DNA of 64,000 nucleotides, taken from the NCBI GenBank assembly GCA_964509075.1, contig CAZDWC010000010.1, forward strand, positions 62,001 through 126,000, written 5' to 3'. This DNA comes from UBA7239 sp964509075 (GTDB taxonomy: Bacteria > Pseudomonadota > Gammaproteobacteria > Pseudomonadales > UBA7239). Each line of letters starts with the position of its first letter. The stretch's first letter is position 1. A model generated the notes under the pieces. That model had not been told where the DNA came from. It saw only the letters and a program-made list of their open reading frames with translations, and did not search any database. This document shows positions 52,386-60,984 of this stretch, piece by piece. A program made the position numbers and the translations under genes.

Positions 52386-54175
52386 TGACTGCGCAAACAC
52401 CGATACAGTTTCTCGCAGAGCCGCCGCGTTTTTTGTTTTTTACCGGCAAGGGTGGTGTAGGCAAAACCTCGGTTGCCTGTGCAGCGGCGATTCATCTTGC
52501 CGCGCAGGGCAAACGTGTATTGCTGGTCAGCACCGATCCTGCATCCAATGTCGGCCAGGTTTTCGGCGTCACAATTGGCAATCACATTCTTGCCATTGAA
52601 GCCGTTTCCGGTTTGTCGGCACTGGAAATTGATCCGCAGGCCGCAGCACAACAATACCGCGACCGCATTGTCGGCCCGGTGCGCGGCGTATTGCCTGATG
52701 CCGTGGTAAAAGGCATCGAGGAACAATTGTCCGGTGCCTGCACCACGGAAATCGCAGCGTTTGATGAATTCACGGCGCTGCTCACCGACGATGCACTGCA
52801 CACGCGTTTCGAACATATTATTTTCGATACCGCACCCACGGGCCACACCATTCGCCTGCTGCAATTGCCGGGCGAGTGGAGCCATTTTCTCGATACCGGC
52901 AAAGGCGATGCCTCCTGTCTCGGGCCGCTGGCTGGTCTGGAAAAACAGCGCGCGCGTTATGCAGAAGCTGTCACCACACTGATGGACAAACAGCGCACAC
53001 GGCTGGTATTGGTCGCGCGTGCACAGCAGGCCGCGCTGCGCGAAGCCGCGCGCACGCAAGGCGAACTGGCTGCCATCGGTTTGCAGGAAGCCTATCTGGT
53101 CATCAATGGCGTGATGCCGGAAAGTGAAGCGACACATGATGCACTTGCCGCAGCCGTGATTCGTCGCGAGCGCATCGCTCTCGACAATATGCCGGATGCA
53201 CTGAAACCCCTGCCAACCGATTTCCTGGCGCTGAAAGCGTTCAACCTGGTGGGACTGGATGCACTGCGCCACTTGTTCAGCGATGCTGCAGCACTCACTG
53301 ATCACACAGCACAAAACGCAATGCCTGCGCTACCGACACTCGCCACTCTCGTCGATGACATCGCCAGCGACGGTCACGGCCTTATCATGGTGATGGGCAA
53401 AGGCGGCGTCGGCAAAACCACACTGGCCGCAGCGATTGCCGTCGCACTCGCCGCGCGCGGCCTGCCCGTGCATCTCACCACGTCCGACCCCGCTGCGCAT
53501 TTGACGGAAACACTGGCCGCGACACTGGAGCATTTGCAGGTCAGCCGCATTGATCCGCACACCGAAACGGAAAACTACCGGCAACACGTTTTGCAGAGCA
53601 AAGGCGCCACGCTCGACGCAGCAGGCCGTGCGATGCTGGAAGAAGACTTGCGCTCACCCTGCACGGAAGAGATTGCGGTATTCCAGGCCTTCTCACGCAT
53701 CATTCGCGAAGCGGGAAAAAAATTCGTGGTGATGGACACCGCACCCACAGGACACACCTTGTTGCTGCTCGATGCCACTGGCGCCTATCACCGCGATGTG
53801 GTGCGACAGATGAGCGACAGCCATGTGCATTTCACCACACCGATGATGCAGCTGCAGGATCAACAGCAAACCAAAGTACTGATCGCGACACTGGCGGAAA
53901 CCACGCCAGTGCTGGAGGCAGCCAATTTGCAAAGCGATCTGCGCCGTGCCGGCATTGAGCCGTGGGCGTGGATTATCAACAACAGCATTGCCGCCACACA
54001 GACACAATCACCGCTACTGCTGCAACGCGCGCGCAATGAACTGGCGCAGATCCATCTCGTCACCACACAACACGCCAAACGTTGCGCAGTGGTACCGTTG
54101 CAAATCGAGGAGCCCGTCGGCGCTGCACGCCTGCTGCAACTGACACAAGCATCACCATCCGGACATCCAGCATGA
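52385..54175 (+). CDS. arsA: Arsenite-stimulated ATPase ArsA
   Basis: A 596-residue duplicated ATPase. The N-half P-loop is FTGKGGVGKTS and the C-half P-loop MGKGGVGKTT; both halves carry DTAPTGHT signature motifs. The three arsenite-binding Cys are present: SGACTTE near residue 118, DASCLG near 177 and RSPCTEE near 425. It energises arsenite export with the membrane carrier encoded next. The frame extends 107 codons upstream across arsD and was rejected. Its stop overlaps the acr3 start (ATGA). Confidence 0.97.
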   Translation: MTAQTPIQFLAEPPRFLFFTGKGGVGKTSVACAAAIHLAAQGKRVLLVSTDPASNVGQVFGVTIGNHILAIEAVSGLSALEIDPQAAAQQYRDRIVGPVRGVLPDAVVKGIEEQLSGACTTEIAAFDEFTALLTDDALHTRFEHIIFDTAPTGHTIRLLQLPGEWSHFLDTGKGDASCLGPLAGLEKQRARYAEAVTTLMDKQRTRLVLVARAQQAALREAARTQGELAAIGLQEAYLVINGVMPESEATHDALAAAVIRRERIALDNMPDALKPLPTDFLALKAFNLVGLDALRHLFSDAAALTDHTAQNAMPALPTLATLVDDIASDGHGLIMVMGKGGVGKTTLAAAIAVALAARGLPVHLTTSDPAAHLTETLAATLEHLQVSRIDPHTETENYRQHVLQSKGATLDAAGRAMLEEDLRSPCTEEIAVFQAFSRIIREAGKKFVVMDTAPTGHTLLLLDATGAYHRDVVRQMSDSHVHFTTPMMQLQDQQQTKVLIATLAETTPVLEAANLQSDLRRAGIEPWAWIINNSIAATQTQSPLLLQRARNELAQIHLVTTQHAKRCAVVPLQIEEPVGAARLLQLTQASPSGHPA

Positions 54176-55200
54176 ATTTTTTTGAACGCTATCTCACCGC
54201 CTGGGTACTGCTCTGCATCGTCACCGGTATTGCACTCGGACAATTTCTGCCGGGATTGAGCCATGCCATTGGCGGCATGGAAGTGGCAAAAGTGAACCTG
54301 CCGGTGGGTTTGCTGATCTGGGTGATGATTATCCCGATGCTGATGAAAGTGGATTTCGGCGCACTGCATGAAATTCGCCAGCATGTGCGCGGCATTGGCG
54401 TCACGCTGTTCGTGAACTGGCTGGTGAAACCGTTTTCGATGGCATTGCTCGGCTGGCTGTTCATCCGTCACTGGTTTGCACCATTACTGCCAGCGGAACA
54501 GATTGACAGTTATATCGCCGGATTGATTCTGCTCGCCGCTGCACCGTGCACGGCGATGGTCTTTGTGTGGAGCAAACTCACCAACGGCCACCCGCTGTTC
54601 ACGCTGTCGCAAGTGGCGATCAACGACACCATTATGGTGTTTGCATTTGCGCCTATCGTCGGTTTGCTGCTGGGCATTTCCAGCATCAGCGTGCCGTGGG
54701 CGACATTGCTGACTTCCGTCGTGCTCTACATCGTCATCCCCGTCATCATCGCGCAAGTGTTGCGCAAACTGCTGCTCGGCAAAGGCACACAACATTTTGA
54801 ACAGGTGATGGAGAAAATCGGCCCGTGGTCGATCACTGCGTTGCTGGCCACGCTGGTGCTGCTGTTTGCTTTCCAGGGCGAAGCCATCATCAAACAGCCA
54901 TTGGTCATCGCCTTGCTCGCCGTGCCGATCCTGATCCAGGTAATTTTCAATTCTGCACTGGCTTACTGGCTCAATCGCACGCTGGGCGAAGCGCACAACG
55001 TCGCCTGCCCCTCGGCACTGATCGGCGCCTCGAATTTTTTTGAACTCGCCGTTGCCGCCGCCATTTCCCTGTTCGGTTTTGAATCCGGCGCAGCACTGGC
55101 AACCGTTGTCGGCGTCTTGATTGAAGTGCCGGTGATGCTGGCCGTGGTGCGCGTCGTCAATGCCAGCAAACACTGGTACGAAGCCGGCAAGCACCCATGA
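54172..55200 (+). CDS. acr3: Acr3-type arsenite efflux carrier
   Basis: A 342-residue carrier with about ten transmembrane helices, read from MNFFERYLTAWVLLCIVTGIALGQFLP. The conserved Cys are in AAAPCTAMVFVWSKLTNG and EAHNVACPSALIGASNFFELAVAAAI, the latter being the family signature needed for arsenite transport. It is of the Acr3 rather than the ArsB type. It is coupled to arsA upstream and overlaps the spermidine-synthase-like gene downstream (ATGA at 55197-55200). Confidence 0.95.
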   Translation: MNFFERYLTAWVLLCIVTGIALGQFLPGLSHAIGGMEVAKVNLPVGLLIWVMIIPMLMKVDFGALHEIRQHVRGIGVTLFVNWLVKPFSMALLGWLFIRHWFAPLLPAEQIDSYIAGLILLAAAPCTAMVFVWSKLTNGHPLFTLSQVAINDTIMVFAFAPIVGLLLGISSISVPWATLLTSVVLYIVIPVIIAQVLRKLLLGKGTQHFEQVMEKIGPWSITALLATLVLLFAFQGEAIIKQPLVIALLAVPILIQVIFNSALAYWLNRTLGEAHNVACPSALIGASNFFELAVAAAISLFGFESGAALATVVGVLIEVPVMLAVVRVVNASKHWYEAGKHP

Positions 55201-55979
55201 TCGAGTGGGAATCCTTTCCCGGCCCGTACACGCCCGGCAAACCGTTCGTCCACAATGATCGCGGCCATTTACTGTTGCAGTTTGGCCCGGCCAGTGTGCA
55301 GAGCCAGATGCAGGTGGATGACCCGCTGCGCCTCACACTCGGTTACACACGCACGCTGATGGGCTTCCTGTTGTTTGTGTCCGAACCGCGCACCATCACC
55401 ATGATCGGCCTCGGCGGCGGTTCGCTGCCCAAATACTGCGCGCAAAAACTGCCGGAAACGCGCATTGCTGTTGTGGAGATCAATGAAGAGGTTATCGCCT
55501 TGCGCGATACTTTTCGCATCCCGAAAGACAGCGAGAACTTCCATATTCACTGCGCTGACGGTGCAGCGTTTATCGCACAGCGCGAAAACAGCGAAGACGT
55601 GATTGTCGTCGACGGCTTTGATCTGGAAGGCCAGGCACCGACGCTGTGTACAGAACGTTTTTACAACGACTGCTATCGCGCCTTGCGCGACGGTGGCGTC
55701 ATGGCCGTCAATCTGTCCGAAAATTCGAAACAGCATGCCACCTTTATCAAACGCATGCGAAATTGCTTCAATGATGCGGTGATTGTTGTCGCCGCCGAAG
55801 ACTGTACCAACAAGATCGTGTTTGCACTGAAGCCCGGCAACACGGAGTCAACCGTAGCACCTTCCGAACAAAACCTGCTGGCGCGTGCAGCAGCACTCGA
55901 CAAACAACATCCCATCTCATTCCGGCACATGGTCGAACGCATGGCGATGAACAGACATAACACGCTGCTTACGCCGTAA
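55197..55979 (+). CDS. Spermidine-synthase-like methyltransferase-fold protein in the ars operon
   Basis: A 260-residue protein overlapping the acr3 stop by four bases. It has the polyamine-synthase fold: LTLGYTRTLMGFLLF, ITMIGLGGGSLPKYCAQKLP (nucleoside-binding loop), IAVVEINEEVIALRDTF, IHCADGAAFIAQ and EDVIVVDGFDLEGQAPTLCTERFYNDC, with the Asp pair at the site used by spermidine synthases. The classic N-terminal beta-hairpin domain is short. It may transfer an aminopropyl group, or another group from SAM, but no substrate is shown. Tight coupling suggests a part in arsenic handling or response. A hairpin surrounds its stop. Confidence 0.82.
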   Translation: MIEWESFPGPYTPGKPFVHNDRGHLLLQFGPASVQSQMQVDDPLRLTLGYTRTLMGFLLFVSEPRTITMIGLGGGSLPKYCAQKLPETRIAVVEINEEVIALRDTFRIPKDSENFHIHCADGAAFIAQRENSEDVIVVDGFDLEGQAPTLCTERFYNDCYRALRDGGVMAVNLSENSKQHATFIKRMRNCFNDAVIVVAAEDCTNKIVFALKPGNTESTVAPSEQNLLARAAALDKQHPISFRHMVERMAMNRHNTLLTP

Positions 55980-55986
55980 GCAGCGT
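55962..55986 (+). terminator. 11-bp stem-loop spanning the end of the ars operon
   Basis: Arms ACGCTGCTTAC and GTAAGCAGCGT enclose GCC; the stop codon TAA (55977-55979) is inside the right arm. Only ACTCTT follows, not a T-run, so it is a weak terminator or a 3'-end stabiliser of the transcript. Confidence 0.5.
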
Positions 55987-56002
55987 ACTCTTACCGCTCT
56001 GC

Positions 56003-56482
56003 TTATTCTGCCGGCACATCCACACCTTGCTTCTGTGCACGCTCTTGTATCATCTTGCGATGCTCGGCACGGATCTGGTCACGCTCCTTGTCTGACTTCG
56101 CCGCACGAATACGTTCCTGATGCATATTGCGCTCCTGCTCCGTCATCAGGTGCTCGCCATAAATGCGATCTCGCGCATGTGCCTGCTGCTGCACTTGCTC
56201 ACCAGCCGCCTTGCCCTGTCCACCTTGTTGTTGCTGGTTCTCTACCTGCTGGCGCTCTCTGGACTGCTGCTGCCCTTTGGCGCGCTGCTTCTCGCGAATG
56301 CGCAGTTCCTCTGCATCCATCACATGTTCACGCTTGCCCTGGCCTCCGCCCATATGCGGCCCGCCACCCCCGCCTTGTGCAAGCACCGGCTGCACAAGTA
56401 CGGCCGACAACAATCCGACGGCGATTACACCCGACAAACTACCAGACAAACACTTTCCACTATCTTTTTGGCATTGCTTCAT
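56003..56482 (-). CDS. Exported Gln/Arg-rich disordered protein
   Basis: A 159-residue protein with GAGGG before the ATG and a signal peptide (ending VQPVLAQ). The mature part begins with a Gly/His/Met-rich patch (GGGGGPHMGGGQGK), then long Gln/Arg/Lys/Glu-rich low-complexity sequence. It ends in a conserved-looking module, MTEQERNMHQERIRAAKSDKERDQIRAEHRKMIQERA, of a kind found in several small periplasmic proteins of unknown function. No catalytic motif is seen; metal or nucleic-acid binding is conceivable. It is divergent from the outer-membrane protein gene. Confidence 0.78.
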   Translation of the reverse strand: MKQCQKDSGKCLSGSLSGVIAVGLLSAVLVQPVLAQGGGGGPHMGGGQGKREHVMDAEELRIREKQRAKGQQQSRERQQVENQQQQGGQGKAAGEQVQQQAHARDRIYGEHLMTEQERNMHQERIRAAKSDKERDQIRAEHRKMIQERAQKQGVDVPAE

Positions 56483-56610
56483 GACATAACCCTCGTAGCA
56501 TTACAATTTTCAAGGAGGAAGTTCCTGCCATCCACTCCGTTGACACAACACCAACGACACTCAATCGCCCCCTTGCGCCCTCATCGTGCGTTTAACTGAC
56601 TTGGAAGTCA

Positions 56611-56652
56611 TTGACAGTTGTCAATCACAGCGAACAAATACATGGGTATACT
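56611..56652 (+). promoter_or_regulatory. FNR/DNR-type class II promoter of the outer-membrane protein gene
   Basis: A perfect palindrome TTGACAGTTGTCAA (56611-56624, extended by A and T to 16 bp) fits the FNR/DNR core TTGAN6TCAA. TATACT at 56647-56652 is a good -10. The box centre (56617.5) would be at -41.5 for a start at 56659, the class II activator position. The spacing is identical to that at 60985-61026. Sequence and geometry are direct; the activator is inferred. Confidence 0.65.
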
Positions 56653-56707
56653 CTTTGCGCTTGATGATCTCAACTGCTCCTTCCTTCTACCTGACAGGAA
56701 AAAATCG

Positions 56708-59413
56708 ATGCGCGCAACCAAACTTATGCTGAGCACGGCTATTGCACTGGCCTGCAGCCAGCTACAGGCCCAACAGACCGTGGGACAACCCGATGGTGCA
56801 CCAGCACGTGCGCAACAAGGCGCACAACAGGGCAACACACAACGCGCACAAACCGGCATGCCAAGTGCGGCTGCCTCACCACTGGTGACACAGCCTCTGG
56901 CCCAGCAGAAGACACAGGCAATTACTGCCGACAAAACCGGCATTGCCTGGGGCTCGTTCCTGTTGTTTCCGGAAATCAGTGCCGACGCAACATTTGACAC
57001 CAACATTTATGCGACCCGGACAGATGAAAAAGATGACTGGATCTGGTCATTGACGCCTTCCGTCGAACTGCGCTCCGACTGGGACAAGCACCAGTTACAG
57101 GCGACTGCCGGTGTTACCGGCAGTCGTTACCAGACCAACACATCGCAGAACACGGATGACTACTGGTTCAAGACTCACGGTTTGCTCGACTTGTCCGAGC
57201 AGACCAACGTCTATGCAGGCGCGGGCTACAGCCGCAATCACGAAGACCGTTCATCACCGGATATCGCTGCCAGCAATGAACCGACCATATTTAATGATAC
57301 GAACGCATTTATCGGTATTTTTCATGATTTTGGTCCGGCCAATGTGCGATTCGGCGGCACAACATCGTATCTGGACTATGACAATGTACAGAACGATCTG
57401 GGCGCCACCATTATCAATGATGACCGTGATCGCGATGTGACAACCGTCGGCGGGCGAGCGAGTTATGAACTGTCTCCCTCCACACAGCTGTTCGTTCAGG
57501 CACTGGGCAATCAGCGCGATTATCGCCATACCCCCGATGTCCCTGGCGGTTACAAGCGCAACTCTGACGGCATGCAGGTTGATGTCGGCACGGCATTCAA
57601 CATCAACCGCAAAATCGTGGGCGAGGCCTATGTCGGCACTCGCACGCAGGACTATGAAGACGATCGCCTGCCGGACATCAGCATCCCCGATGTGGGCGGC
57701 GAATTGCGCTGGCATGTCTCGCCGTGGACAACCTATCGCGTCTCTATGGATCGCAGCATTGAAGAAACCGTACTCGCTGGCGCATCCGCCTATGTCAACA
57801 CCAGCGGCAGCGCCAGCGTTGAACATGATCTTGGTGCGCACACTACGGCAACGGCCAGTCTCACCTACGGCGAAAACAATTTTCACGGCATTGATCGCAC
57901 GGACCAGTATTCCGCTGCAGGTCTTGGCGTCAAACACTATCTGGACAACGCCGTTTACATCGGTGCCAGTTACGACTTCTATCGTCGCGGCTCCAATGAC
58001 CTTGATGCCAACTATGGTCGCAACCTGTTGAGCCTGAATATCGGTACCGATTTTGGTGCAAAACGTCGTACACGGCATTTTGCCTACGCGGCACAAACAG
58101 GCCTCGACTTGCCCGTCGCAGACAACAGCGCATTTTTTGATGCGATTTATCTGGGTGCTGTCATAGGTGAAAGCAGCCTCACGACGCAAAGCTCAGGCCC
58201 ACGCGATGGCGGCATGCCCCCCGGCAACAACGATGCAGGCCAGTTTGCTGACAACGGCAGCGAACACGGCATGTTTGCCGGCGCTGGCAAAACTTTCGGT
58301 CAGTGGTACGCAGGTGTCGAACTGCAGGCAGAAGATTCCAATGCCTCACTTGAGCATATTCATGCCGCAGCCAACCCGGATGAAGCACTGACCTTTGGTA
58401 TCGAGCAGGACAGCAGCTGGTCTGCAAGTCTGCGCGGCGGTTATGTACTCAGAAGCGGCCCACTGCTTTACCTGCGCGCTGGCCGCACGCGCACACAGTT
58501 TGAAAATACGCTGGCAGACGAAACCGTAACGCTGACGCCTGACACAACACGCACCGGCACACAGATCGGCATCGGTACCGACATTCCCGCCAGCGACAAC
58601 ATGTTTGTACGCATGGAATACAACCATACCGAATACGGCAGCTACCACGTTGTGCTCGACAAACCAGCACCCGATAACTATGACGAGAAATACGACAACA
58701 CCAGCGCCACGTTTCAACTGGGTGTCGGCTACCGTTTCGGCGCAGAAAACCATCAGAGCAGCGCTGTTGATCCGCGCTTCCTGCGCGGACCTTACGCGGG
58801 CGCACAAGCCGGTTACGGCACTGTGATGACAGACCTGCACGTCCTGCATGCACATCCATCCAACCCGCCAGCTTTCCCGCTCAACGACACGCTGGATGCG
58901 GACTTCGGCCATGAAGGTGCGGTTGGCGGCGCATTTCTCGGCTACGGCTATACATTCGATCGCTGGTATCTTGCCGGCGAATTACTGGGGCAAAGTGCCA
59001 GCGACGCGATATGGGAGCATGACCGCAACCCAGGCGGCGGTGGTGGCGGCCGCGATTTCTCTGTCTCCAAAGGTGAAACCTATGGTGCCGCAGTGCGACT
59101 GGGCTACGTGCTTCCCAACGGCAGTTTGATCTACGGATTAGCCGGGCCGGTAAGAACCCGCTTCAGCACATTTTACGAGCGCGGCTCAGGCAGCCCGGCC
59201 ATCGATCAGGACGACATGGTCAGCGGCACGCGCGTTGGCATCGGTGCAGAAATGCCGATCAACCAACACGCATTCTGGCGCATGGATTACAGCGTTACCG
59301 ACTACGATGGCTATACCTTTACCACGCTGCAAGGTAATCCCGCCAATCGCGATGTCGTGACCATGGACAACCGCGACAACCTGTTCACGCTCGGGCTTGG
59401 TTTCCGCTTCTGA
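56708..59413 (+). CDS. Three-module outer-membrane beta-barrel protein
   Basis: A 901-residue protein read from MRATKLMLSTAIALACSQLQAQQ, with AGGA upstream and a signal peptide of about 22 residues. After a Gln/Ala-rich linker, a BBP2-like barrel runs from about residue 80 to 470 (FPEISADATFDTNIYATRTDE, many alternating aromatic strands). Two smaller eight-strand-like barrels follow, each opening with a GAV/YAGAQAGYG-type strand, at about 475-680 (ending FQLGVGYRF) and 690-901 (ending LFTLGLGFRF with the C-terminal Phe). The combination of one large and two small barrel units is unusual. The function is unknown; it may be a porin, an adhesin or an exopolymer-related protein. It stands alone between an FNR-type promoter and a terminator. 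Confidence 0.85.
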   Translation: MRATKLMLSTAIALACSQLQAQQTVGQPDGAPARAQQGAQQGNTQRAQTGMPSAAASPLVTQPLAQQKTQAITADKTGIAWGSFLLFPEISADATFDTNIYATRTDEKDDWIWSLTPSVELRSDWDKHQLQATAGVTGSRYQTNTSQNTDDYWFKTHGLLDLSEQTNVYAGAGYSRNHEDRSSPDIAASNEPTIFNDTNAFIGIFHDFGPANVRFGGTTSYLDYDNVQNDLGATIINDDRDRDVTTVGGRASYELSPSTQLFVQALGNQRDYRHTPDVPGGYKRNSDGMQVDVGTAFNINRKIVGEAYVGTRTQDYEDDRLPDISIPDVGGELRWHVSPWTTYRVSMDRSIEETVLAGASAYVNTSGSASVEHDLGAHTTATASLTYGENNFHGIDRTDQYSAAGLGVKHYLDNAVYIGASYDFYRRGSNDLDANYGRNLLSLNIGTDFGAKRRTRHFAYAAQTGLDLPVADNSAFFDAIYLGAVIGESSLTTQSSGPRDGGMPPGNNDAGQFADNGSEHGMFAGAGKTFGQWYAGVELQAEDSNASLEHIHAAANPDEALTFGIEQDSSWSASLRGGYVLRSGPLLYLRAGRTRTQFENTLADETVTLTPDTTRTGTQIGIGTDIPASDNMFVRMEYNHTEYGSYHVVLDKPAPDNYDEKYDNTSATFQLGVGYRFGAENHQSSAVDPRFLRGPYAGAQAGYGTVMTDLHVLHAHPSNPPAFPLNDTLDADFGHEGAVGGAFLGYGYTFDRWYLAGELLGQSASDAIWEHDRNPGGGGGGRDFSVSKGETYGAAVRLGYVLPNGSLIYGLAGPVRTRFSTFYERGSGSPAIDQDDMVSGTRVGIGAEMPINQHAFWRMDYSVTDYDGYTFTTLQGNPANRDVVTMDNRDNLFTLGLGFRF

Positions 59414-59431
59414 ACCACTGGACGATCGCAT

Positions 59432-59459
59432 AAAAAACCGGGAACTTCCCGGTTTTTTT
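59432..59459. terminator. Bidirectional terminator after the barrel gene
   Basis: AAAAAACCGGGAA and TTCCCGGTTTTTT form a near-perfect palindrome around one C, with A-run and T-run on opposite sides. It serves this gene and the convergent DUF2202 gene. Confidence 0.9.
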
Positions 59460-59474
59460 ATGCCTGGATTTTTC

Positions 59475-60089
59475 TCAACCGCCACAGCGTTCAACCGGCG
59501 TATTGACGATATTGTCCACTTCAAACTGATCCAGCAATTGCGCCGTGTAAGGCACACCAGTAATGCCCACGATCTGACCTGCAAATGCGCGCAAATGATT
59601 GCGCGAACCGCACTTCAGATTCGTGTAAACCTTGTCGATATCCGCGTGCTGCGATCGCTCAATAGCCGCCTCGATATCGCGCATGTCTGCCTCTTCTATC
59701 AGCGCACCAACACGCAAGCCACTCAACAGACTCTTGCCACCGTCCTCAATCAACGCATCGTACAGTGCCTGCAGATCCGCATCGCGGTATTCGCCTATGG
59801 CCATACTGGCTGCCGGATCGGACAACCTGTATTTGCGCAACAATGCCAGAATGGCATCCATATGCGTTTGCTCGGCATTGCTGATATTGGAGAAAGCATT
59901 GTTCAGCCACTGGTCATAAAGCACTAAATAAGTATCACGCGCCAGCTTTTCCTCCTCACGCATGTAAAGCAGATCTGCACTTTCCTCTGCCGATAACGGC
60001 ACCACAACCTGCTTTGCAGCCTGTGAGGGTAGACTTGCACAGGACAACAAACCTGCCATCAACAACGCAATTTTTTTTCGATTTGACAT
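59475..60089 (-). CDS. Exported DUF2202 (ferritin-like fold) protein
   Basis: A 204-residue protein with GGAGG before the ATG and a signal peptide (ALLMAGLLSCASLPSQAA). The DUF2202 domain is clear: LYMREEEKLARDTYLVLYDQW, FSNISNAEQTHMDAILALL and LKCGSRNHLRAFAGQI. The Glu and His residues in these helices are placed as in ferritin-like four-helix bundles, so metal binding is plausible. The function of the family is not established. It is convergent with the barrel gene and precedes a Crp/Fnr-type regulator's stop by 159 bp of gene-free sequence. Confidence 0.88.
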   Translation of the reverse strand: MSNRKKIALLMAGLLSCASLPSQAAKQVVVPLSAEESADLLYMREEEKLARDTYLVLYDQWLNNAFSNISNAEQTHMDAILALLRKYRLSDPAASMAIGEYRDADLQALYDALIEDGGKSLLSGLRVGALIEEADMRDIEAAIERSQHADIDKVYTNLKCGSRNHLRAFAGQIVGITGVPYTAQLLDQFEVDNIVNTPVERCGG

Positions 60090-60248
60090 GTCAGCCTCCG
60101 AAAGGCAATGAGCTCCATTCCATTACAGCACCACCCGCAGCTGCATGGACAGACAACCGTCATTGCACAAGAAAAAAGACTGTGTTATGGGAAGAAAAAA
60201 TCAATGATGAACGCAGACAATTCGCCGACCGATGGAGAGAGCCTGCAG

Positions 60249-60959
60249 CTACCTTTCCGCTATTTCCTGCAGGGATGGGCGATCTATCAGAAAGCAGTCC
60301 CCGTTTTCACGCAACAACCCTTGCCGTTTGAACTCCGCAAATACGCGACTGACAGTCTCCACGGTCAGCCCCAGTAGAGAGGCAATATCCTCCCGCATCA
60401 AATGCTCGCATTCATCGCGCGGATCATCGCAAGCTGCCGCCAGCAGGAAACGCGCCACACGAATCTGTGCGCTTCCTGTAGAGAATTGCGTTATGACATT
60501 GTCAGCCTCATCCAGATTCTGCTGCATTCGCTGCAGCAAACCGCTGTAGATTGCTGTACAGCTCTTTTCCAGTTTCTCGATAATGCCAACCGGTATCTGA
60601 CACAACAGCACTTCACCCACCGCCTCTGCCGTATGCCGGTATTGCCTGTCAATCAAGGCTTCCAGGCCAGCAACGTCACCCCGACGCAGCAAGCGGACAA
60701 TGCGCGGTACTCCACTTTCCGTGTACTGCACAAGCTTGATGAGACCGGAGCGCACCGTATAAATGTTTCCGCCTTTTTCTCCTTGTGAATACACGCAGGC
60801 TTTCGCAGCCACCCGCAACTTCTCGATCGGATAAGCCGCCGCCTCTAACTCCTGATCCGTCAAGGAAGCGAACAACATGGCATTGCGCAAATGACAATTC
60901 ACGCATTGTGCGCGTCCCTCGCGCACAATGCCTGTGCTGCCCACTTTCTGTTTTTTCAC
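60249..60959 (-). CDS. Crp/Fnr-family transcriptional regulator with two N-terminal Cys
   Basis: A 236-residue regulator starting at GTG with AGGGTG upstream. The N-terminus has QCVNCHLRNAMLF: two Cys spaced as in FNR, but the third FNR Cys position is Met, and one later Cys lies in VLLCQIPVG. The cyclic-nucleotide-binding fold (ACVYSQGEKGGNIYTVRSGLIKL, RRGDVAGLEALI) precedes the winged helix EHLMREDIASLLGLTVETVSRVFAEFKRQGL, whose recognition helix ETVSR matches FNR (E-x-x-S-R). It should bind TTGAT/TTGAC-type boxes. A canonical 4Fe-4S cluster is doubtful, so NO, redox or another signal is possible. A box of this type lies 26 bp upstream of its own start. Confidence 0.9.
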   Translation of the reverse strand: MKKQKVGSTGIVREGRAQCVNCHLRNAMLFASLTDQELEAAAYPIEKLRVAAKACVYSQGEKGGNIYTVRSGLIKLVQYTESGVPRIVRLLRRGDVAGLEALIDRQYRHTAEAVGEVLLCQIPVGIIEKLEKSCTAIYSGLLQRMQQNLDEADNVITQFSTGSAQIRVARFLLAAACDDPRDECEHLMREDIASLLGLTVETVSRVFAEFKRQGLLRENGDCFLIDRPSLQEIAER

Positions 60960-60984
60960 TCAAACACCCTGATAACCGATTAAA

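Noticed and set aside
60090..60248. FNR-type box upstream of the DUF2202 gene
   Set aside because: The gap was read for TTGA-N6-TCAA patterns and none with both half-sites was found, so this gene is not included in the proposed regulon.
60249..60959. CVNCH in the Crp/Fnr-type regulator as a c-type haem motif
   Set aside because: The protein is cytoplasmic with no signal peptide; the Cys pair fits the FNR N-terminal motif instead.
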